From Candidatus Bathyarchaeota archaeon (GTDB lineage: Archaea > Thermoproteota > Bathyarchaeia > RBG-16-48-13 > GCA-020355125): a stretch of 10,192 nt of DNA. The position numbers and the translations under genes are program-made. Positions within the stretch are counted from its first letter, which is position 1. Each line of letters starts with the position of its first letter. The DNA lies in NCBI GenBank assembly GCA_026014905.1, contig JAOZHK010000126.1:1-10192 (forward strand), written 5' to 3'. The notes under the pieces are model-generated. The model worked only from the letters and a program-made list of their open reading frames with translations, had not been told where the DNA came from and ran no database searches. Below are positions 6,098 through 10,192 of the stretch, one piece after another.

Positions 6098-8023
6098 TTG
6101 AACGAACAGGTATTCCCATACGGCTCGTGGGCTTCACCGATTACCTCAGAACTAGTAGCAACTGGATCGACGCGACTAGGGCAAATCGAGATTGATGGGA
6201 CCGACATCTACTGGATTGAGATGCGTCCCTCCGAAAAAGGACGCTATGTAATCATGCAATTGACAGCAGATCACCAGCTCCATGAAGTCATATCACCTCC
6301 ATGGAACGCCCGAACTCGAGTCCATGAATACGGCGGAGGATCCTACAAGATCGACCACAAAGCCATTTATTTCACCCATTTCACGGATCAACGGCTCTAT
6401 AAAACCACGTGTGATACACCTCCCACACCGATCACACCACCCCGAGCCCTTCGATACGCAGATTTTACATTCGATACTCACCAGCATAGGCTGATCTGTG
6501 TACAAGAAGATCATAGTCAACCGGAACAAGAAGCCGTAAATAGGCTGATCAGTTTGGATACCTGTGGCCGCGATGTAACAACCATCATCGAAGGAAATGA
6601 TTTCTATTCATCACCCCGCATCAGCCCAGATGGACGGCATTTAGCATGGATCACATGGAACCATCCCACTATGCCTTGGGATCATACCACATTATACGTA
6701 GCCACACTCGGAGCCGATCACCAAATAAAGCAAGCAATCCAAGTAGCAGGTGATCTGGATGAATCTGTGGTTCAACCCCGATGGTCACCAGACAACGAGT
6801 TATACTTTATTTCAGACCGAAGCAATTGGTGGAACATTTACCGTTGGACTGGGGATGAAATCACATCTCTTTGCCCGATGAATGCGGAATTCGCTACACC
6901 ACCATGGATTTTTGCACAGTCCAACTACTCATTTGAATCGGCTCACAGAATCCTTTGCAGCTATACAAAGAAAGGTCGATGGCACCTCGCAATGATCGAG
7001 CTAGATAGCGACTCCTGTGAAGAAATACGGACTCCATACACGCATATTTCAAACCTCCAAGCCTCAAAAGACACCGTGGTTTTTCTCGGAGGATCACCCA
7101 CGGAAGCCCCGGCTATTGTATCACTAGATCTCACTGCTGAGAAGATTGATGTATTGCACCAATCCAGCCACCTCGATTTGAATCAGAATTACATTTCCAT
7201 ACCAACCCCGATCGAATACCCAACTGAGGGCGGAGTAACCGCTCATGCATTATATTATCCTCCATGTAACCCCAAATTCATCGCGCCCACTAACACAAGA
7301 CCTCCCCTATTGGTGTCTGTTCATGGAGGACCCACGGCAGCAGCTTCTCCGACATTATCCTGGACAATTCAATTCTGGACAAGCCGAGGCTTCGCAGTGG
7401 TTGATGTTAATTACGGAGGCAGTTGTGGATATGGGCGCGCATATCGCCAACGACTGAACGGACACTGGGGCGTGGTCGACGTGGATGACTGTGTGAACGC
7501 CGCTACCTTTCTGGTCAATCGTGAAGAAGTGGATGACACATGTCTCGCTATCCGTGGGGGAAGTGCGGGAGGATATACCGCAATCAACGCCTTGACCTTC
7601 CGTGAAACCTTTCACGCGGGCGCCAGCTATTTTGGAATCAGTGACCTCGAGGTCTTCCTCCACGACACCCATAAATTTGAAAGCCGCTATCTTGATACCT
7701 TGATCGGCCCCTACCCCGAGCAACAAGATCGCTACCATGACCGCTCCGCTATCCATTACCTCGATCAATTACACACACCAATGATTCTCTTTCAAGGCCT
7801 TGATGATCCAATTGTACCACCTAATCAAGCTGAAATGATCGTTGATGCCTTACAACGAAATGGAAAACCAGTTGCCTATCTCCCATTTGCTGGAGAACAG
7901 CATGGATTTCGGCAAGCATCAAATATTCAACGTAGCCTAGACGCTGAACTCTATTTTTATGCGCAAATATTTCACTTGTCACTCCATGATGAGATAGAAC
8001 CAATAGAGATCGCTAATCTCTAG
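6098..8023 (+). CDS. S9-family prolyl oligopeptidase / acylaminoacyl-peptidase-like serine peptidase
   Basis: This 641-residue protein, without signal peptide or membrane helix, is probably a cytosolic peptidase trimming oligopeptides. Residues about 8-370 form a beta-propeller-like part, with blade motifs such as SPRISPDGRHLAWITW (172-187) and QPRWSPDNELYFISDR (227-241). The C-terminal alpha/beta hydrolase domain begins near 375. It has HGGP (409-412) for the oxyanion region, GGSAGG (487-492) with nucleophile Ser489, LDDPIVPP (568-575) with Asp570, and GEQHGF (599-604) with His602, so the triad is complete. The opening PYGSWASPITSELVATG is that of the dipeptidyl aminopeptidase/acylaminoacyl peptidase group, so the N-terminus is intact. 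The start is therefore TTG at 6098: the codon before it is an in-frame TAA, and the next internal Met (residue 42) would cut into conserved sequence. Exact specificity within S9 is not decided. Confidence 0.92.
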   Translation: MNEQVFPYGSWASPITSELVATGSTRLGQIEIDGTDIYWIEMRPSEKGRYVIMQLTADHQLHEVISPPWNARTRVHEYGGGSYKIDHKAIYFTHFTDQRLYKTTCDTPPTPITPPRALRYADFTFDTHQHRLICVQEDHSQPEQEAVNRLISLDTCGRDVTTIIEGNDFYSSPRISPDGRHLAWITWNHPTMPWDHTTLYVATLGADHQIKQAIQVAGDLDESVVQPRWSPDNELYFISDRSNWWNIYRWTGDEITSLCPMNAEFATPPWIFAQSNYSFESAHRILCSYTKKGRWHLAMIELDSDSCEEIRTPYTHISNLQASKDTVVFLGGSPTEAPAIVSLDLTAEKIDVLHQSSHLDLNQNYISIPTPIEYPTEGGVTAHALYYPPCNPKFIAPTNTRPPLLVSVHGGPTAAASPTLSWTIQFWTSRGFAVVDVNYGGSCGYGRAYRQRLNGHWGVVDVDDCVNAATFLVNREEVDDTCLAIRGGSAGGYTAINALTFRETFHAGASYFGISDLEVFLHDTHKFESRYLDTLIGPYPEQQDRYHDRSAIHYLDQLHTPMILFQGLDDPIVPPNQAEMIVDALQRNGKPVAYLPFAGEQHGFRQASNIQRSLDAELYFYAQIFHLSLHDEIEPIEIANL

Positions 8024-8030
8024 AAAACCG

Positions 8031-8044
8031 ATACGCGCGCGTAT
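8031..8044. repeat. CG palindrome, copy 3, with adjacent half copy
   Basis: ATACGCGCGCGTAT is a perfect 14-base palindrome, alternating purine and pyrimidine throughout, eight bases after the peptidase stop. A partial copy, TACGCGCA, follows at 8049-8056. As RNA it could form a 5-bp stem with a CGCG loop followed by UUU-C, a weak terminator shape. Confidence 0.7.
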
Positions 8045-8082
8045 TTCTACGCGCAGTGAGAAAGGTTGCCCAACACACAAGG

Positions 8083-8091
8083 TTATTAAAG
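8083..8091 (+). promoter_or_regulatory. Possible TATA box for the Ldh_2 dehydrogenase
   Basis: TTATTAAAG lies about 30 bases before the ATG at 8116 and predicts transcription start close to 8112, or slightly upstream. The gene could thus be expressed independently of the peptidase. The match is loose. Confidence 0.3.
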
Positions 8092-8115
8092 TGATAATGT
8101 AGATTGGAAGAGACT

Positions 8116-9153
8116 ATGAGATATTCAGTAGATGACTTAACCCGAATAGGTGTCCGACTCCTAAAGGCTTTAGGCGCATCACTCGAGGAAGCACAGATCA
8201 TTACTAACCAATTGATAGAAGCGAATCTAAGGGGACAAGATGGTCATGGGATCCTCATGCTACCCCATTACGCTAAGCAAGTACTGGAGGGAAAGTTCAA
8301 GCTTGGAGTCGACATTGAAGTCATCCGTCAAACCCCTTCATCAGCATTAATCAATGGAAACTGGGGGTTTGGGCAAATTGTTGCTTCGAAAGCGATGGAA
8401 TTAGCTATTGCAAAGGCTGAAACTCAAAGCATCAGCCTTGTTGGCATCTTGAACTGCAACCACATCGGCTTAGTCGCACACTATCCGATGATGGCATTAC
8501 AACATAGCATGATCGGAATTACCACATGCAACTCGGCGCCTCAAGTCGCTCCATACGGAGGACGGGTACGGAAAATGGGCACAAATCCCATTGCCATAGC
8601 AATACCATCAAAGGAAGAGAATCCTATTGTATTAGATATGGCCACATCCATTGTCGCTGCAGGAAAAGTGCGAGCGACATCAGCTAAAGGAGAACAGACA
8701 CCTGAAGGATGGATCATTGACGGAGATGGCAACCCAACAGTAGATCCAGAAATTTTCTTAAAGGGAGATCGTGGAGAACCTGGAGGAGGCATGCTGCTAC
8801 CTTTAGGAGGATATAAAGGATTTGGGCTTTCCATCGTCATAGATTTGTTATGTGGAGCCCTCACAGAGGCCGGGTGCTCAAGTACAGAGTTACAGCGGGG
8901 TAATGGAGTGATAATGTCAGCCATCAAGATCAATAGCTTAACATCTATTGAACGATTTACAGAAAGAGTGGATGATCTTATTAAATCCCTTAAAAGCACA
9001 CCGACAGCCCCAGGATACGACGAGATCTTCATGCCAGGAGAACTGGAGTTCCGAGAATACGAGAAGAGACAGAAGACAGGTATCGAAATCGACTCCCAAA
9101 CATGGCGTAACTTGCTATCATTAGCGAAAAAACTTGATGTTAATATTGCCTAG
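8116..9153 (+). CDS. Malate/L-lactate dehydrogenase (Ldh_2) family NAD(P)-dependent 2-hydroxyacid dehydrogenase
   Basis: This 345-residue protein belongs to the Ldh_2 family, which interconverts 2-hydroxy acids (malate, lactate, sulfolactate, ureidoglycolate) or cyclic imino acids with their oxo or oxidized forms. It is unrelated to the classical Rossmann-fold LDH/MDH. Visible family segments are GQDGHGILMLPHY (40-52) with the conserved His44, NCNHIG (113-118) with catalytic His116, MGTNPIAIAIP (154-164), VLDMATS (172-178) with Asp174, the AGKV lysine 184, and the cofactor loop GGYKGFGL (231-238). The C-terminal PGYDEIFMPGELE (299-311) matches the usual family ending. Where most members read SHG at the first motif, this one reads GHG. 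I chose ATG 8116 because GGAAGAGA (8106-8113) precedes it; a TTG at 8104 would overlap that sequence. Substrate cannot be assigned. Confidence 0.9.
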   Translation: MRYSVDDLTRIGVRLLKALGASLEEAQIITNQLIEANLRGQDGHGILMLPHYAKQVLEGKFKLGVDIEVIRQTPSSALINGNWGFGQIVASKAMELAIAKAETQSISLVGILNCNHIGLVAHYPMMALQHSMIGITTCNSAPQVAPYGGRVRKMGTNPIAIAIPSKEENPIVLDMATSIVAAGKVRATSAKGEQTPEGWIIDGDGNPTVDPEIFLKGDRGEPGGGMLLPLGGYKGFGLSIVIDLLCGALTEAGCSSTELQRGNGVIMSAIKINSLTSIERFTERVDDLIKSLKSTPTAPGYDEIFMPGELEFREYEKRQKTGIEIDSQTWRNLLSLAKKLDVNIA

Positions 9154-9173
9154 CATCCAAATCAGCAACCAAC

Positions 9174-9182
9174 TTTATATTA
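9174..9182 (+). promoter_or_regulatory. Likely TATA box for the nitroreductase
   Basis: TTTATATTA, in the 77-base gap after the dehydrogenase, is a good archaeal TATA match and predicts a transcript start near 9203-9208. The partial CG palindrome at 9214-9223 would then lie within the leader. Confidence 0.43.
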
Positions 9183-9213
9183 TCAAGTGCGTGAATCAGC
9201 CCTTCGACAGCCG

Positions 9214-9223
9214 CACGCGCGCA
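9214..9223. repeat. CG repeat, copy 4 (imperfect)
   Basis: CACGCGCGCA contains the same CGCGCG core as the other copies, but its flanks are C-A on both sides, so only the central GCGCGC is palindromic. It lies 61 bases after the dehydrogenase stop and 8 bases before the nitroreductase ATG. Confidence 0.5.
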
Positions 9224-9230
9224 AACAATA

Positions 9231-9755
9231 ATGAAACAGGAGACTCATGTGTTGACTCTTATTGATCTAGTACTCAGTCGCCGTAGCATACGGCGATATA
9301 AACAAACAGCGATTCCCCCCGACGTGTTACAATCGATTTTTGAGGCGGGGCGTCAGGCGCCATCAGCAGCGAATCGTCAACCTTTTCGTATAATAGCTGT
9401 GACAGACAGTCACCTGAGACACGCCCTAGCTAATCGTGTGTTTAGCCGATTTATTAATGATGCTCCACTCACTCTTGTTGGATGTGCTAATTCGAGCGCC
9501 ATCCTCACGGGAAAATGGGCGATTGTCGATACCGTTATTGCTTTACAAAACATGGTAATTGCTGCATGGGCAATGGGCGTGGGATCCTGCTGGGTCGGTG
9601 CTTTCAAGGAATCAACAGTGAAAAAGCTTCTCAAGATCCCGAAAAAATGGACCGTAGTAGCACTTGTTTCGCTAGGATATCCCGATGAACAGCCAAAGCA
9701 CCGAAAAAAGAAAGCGTTATCACAACTTGTAAACTATAACGTATTTGAAAAGTAG
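9231..9755 (+). CDS. Small nitroreductase-family FMN oxidoreductase
   Basis: This 174-residue protein has the layout of short nitroreductase-family flavoenzymes, which bind FMN as dimers and use NAD(P)H to reduce nitro compounds, quinones or other acceptors. The N-terminal SRRSIRRY (16-23) carries the arginines that usually hold the FMN phosphate. APSAANRQPFRI (43-54) is the second FMN segment, and GVGSCWVGAF (116-125) the third. ALVSLGYPDE (144-153) is the typical C-terminal strand, followed by a lysine-rich stretch. Physiological substrate is unknown; in archaea this fold also serves in flavin and cofactor chemistry. ATG 9231 is the first start, but AGGAGA (9238-9243), a far better ribosome-binding sequence than anything before it, lies inside the frame ahead of GTG 9249 and TTG 9252. 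The true product may be six or seven residues shorter, at MLTLIDLVLSRR. Confidence 0.88.
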   Translation: MKQETHVLTLIDLVLSRRSIRRYKQTAIPPDVLQSIFEAGRQAPSAANRQPFRIIAVTDSHLRHALANRVFSRFINDAPLTLVGCANSSAILTGKWAIVDTVIALQNMVIAAWAMGVGSCWVGAFKESTVKKLLKIPKKWTVVALVSLGYPDEQPKHRKKKALSQLVNYNVFEK

Positions 9756-9801
9756 TCCAGTGACAGGCAGTCTCATTGAGTCTAATAGCGAATGAATGGT
9801 A

Positions 9802-10192
9802 CTAGTGATTCACTTCATCGTTAGCTAAATACCATTCAACTGTTCGCTTAACACCCTCTTCAAGTGCTAGTTTTGGGATGAAGCCCAGCTCTTCACGAGC
9901 CTTGGTGATGTTGTAAATCATATTTCTTGTTGCACATTCAACTCTGAATCGGGTCAGGGTTGTGGACCCTCCCAAGAATCGGGTTTTCACCTCCCATAGA
10001 TATCCAAGAGCCCATGCTACCCCTTTTGGAAGATTCAAACAGCGAGTATCTCTACCAAAGGCATTGATGATAATCGAAAATAAGTCTTTGAAAGACAAGA
10101 TCTCTTCACCAGCAATGTTATAGATTTGGCCCCGTGCCTTATCGGTCTCCATCGCTAACAGCAGAGCATCAACAACGTCCTGAACATAGACT
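9802..10192 (-). CDS. NAD-dependent epimerase/dehydratase (extended SDR) family protein, C-terminal part (runs off right edge)
   Basis: The minus strand carries the last 129 residues of a protein whose N-terminus, including the expected NAD-binding GxxGxxG, lies beyond the edge. The visible part begins VYVQDVVDALLLAM, the characteristic VxDvvdal segment of sugar-nucleotide epimerases and 3-beta-hydroxysteroid-dehydrogenase-like SDRs. Next come GQIYNIAGEEILSFKDLF, and then NITKAREELGFIPKLALEEGV, the usual ending in which KAREELGxxPK leads to the last helix. No start codon should be placed at the in-frame ATG at 10152-10150, because conserved sequence continues upstream of it. Likely roles are sugar-nucleotide or cell-surface glycan synthesis, but this fragment cannot separate GalE-like from other functions. 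It converges with the nitroreductase, with 46 bases between the stops and no evident terminator. Confidence 0.85.
   Translation of the reverse strand, partial: VYVQDVVDALLLAMETDKARGQIYNIAGEEILSFKDLFSIIINAFGRDTRCLNLPKGVAWALGYLWEVKTRFLGGSTTLTRFRVECATRNMIYNITKAREELGFIPKLALEEGVKRTVEWYLANDEVNH

Noticed and set aside
7433..7441. GCGCGC in the peptidase gene as a further CG palindrome
   Set aside because: It is GGCGCGCA within conserved coding sequence (YGRAYR), lacks the CGCGCG core and the flanking TA, and is explained by arginine and glycine codons.
7355..7768. 137-codon open frame on the minus strand
   Set aside because: It lies wholly inside the peptidase gene, opposite its conserved catalytic domain, has no family resemblance, and is explained by the composition of the coding strand.
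8541..9032. 163-codon open frame on the minus strand
   Set aside because: It lies opposite the Ldh_2 dehydrogenase, whose family motifs cover this region. The antisense translation is proline- and serine-rich, without a recognisable domain.
1..10192. A new defence, CRISPR or mobile system
   Set aside because: All intact genes belong to known transporter, peptidase or oxidoreductase families. No spaced direct repeats, transposase, integrase, terminal inverted repeats, tRNA or attachment site was seen.

Overview
The window looks archaeal, of moderate G+C. The likely promoters are A/T-rich TATA-type boxes about 25-30 bases before the expected transcript starts, not -35/-10 pairs. Several genes use GTG or TTG starts with very short leaders. 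The solute-binding protein is held by an N-terminal hydrophobic anchor instead of a lipobox. I cannot assign a lineage; an Asgard or TACK archaeon would fit, but that is only an impression.

Left part (1-3280): a branched-chain (hydrophobic) amino acid type ABC importer, split into two divergent arms. The start of the LivH permease reads leftward off the edge. From the shared 175-base control region the other arm reads rightward: an anchored binding protein, then the two ATPases LivG and LivF, which overlap as TAATG. An 8-T tract between the binding protein and livG could end some transcripts early.

Middle (3281-5919): behind livF lies a 180-base remnant of the C-terminal end of a different transporter, a type I ABC exporter. 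An intact major facilitator (MFS) exporter-like gene begins three bases after it. Convergent to this is an aldo/keto reductase fused to a C-terminal domain with two cysteine clusters of 4Fe-4S ferredoxin type.

Right part (5920-10192): divergent from the reductase is a cytosolic S9-family prolyl oligopeptidase/acylaminoacyl peptidase with an intact triad. Then come a malate/L-lactate (Ldh_2) family 2-hydroxyacid dehydrogenase and a small nitroreductase. The C-terminal 129 residues of an NAD-dependent sugar-nucleotide epimerase-type SDR read leftward from the right edge. Uptake of amino acids, peptide breakdown and oxidoreduction of hydroxy/oxo acids fit a peptide- or amino-acid-using heterotroph, but nothing shows that these genes form one pathway.

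The most unusual signal is a set of short alternating CG palindromes (TACGCGCGCGCGTA and shorter relatives). They occur in four gene-to-gene gaps, each just downstream of a + strand gene, and by eye the CGCGCG hexamer occurs nowhere else in the window. One sits inside the exporter remnant where conserved sequence is missing. No CRISPR array, tRNA, rRNA, insertion sequence or defence system was seen. No stretch longer than about 185 bases lacks a gene.
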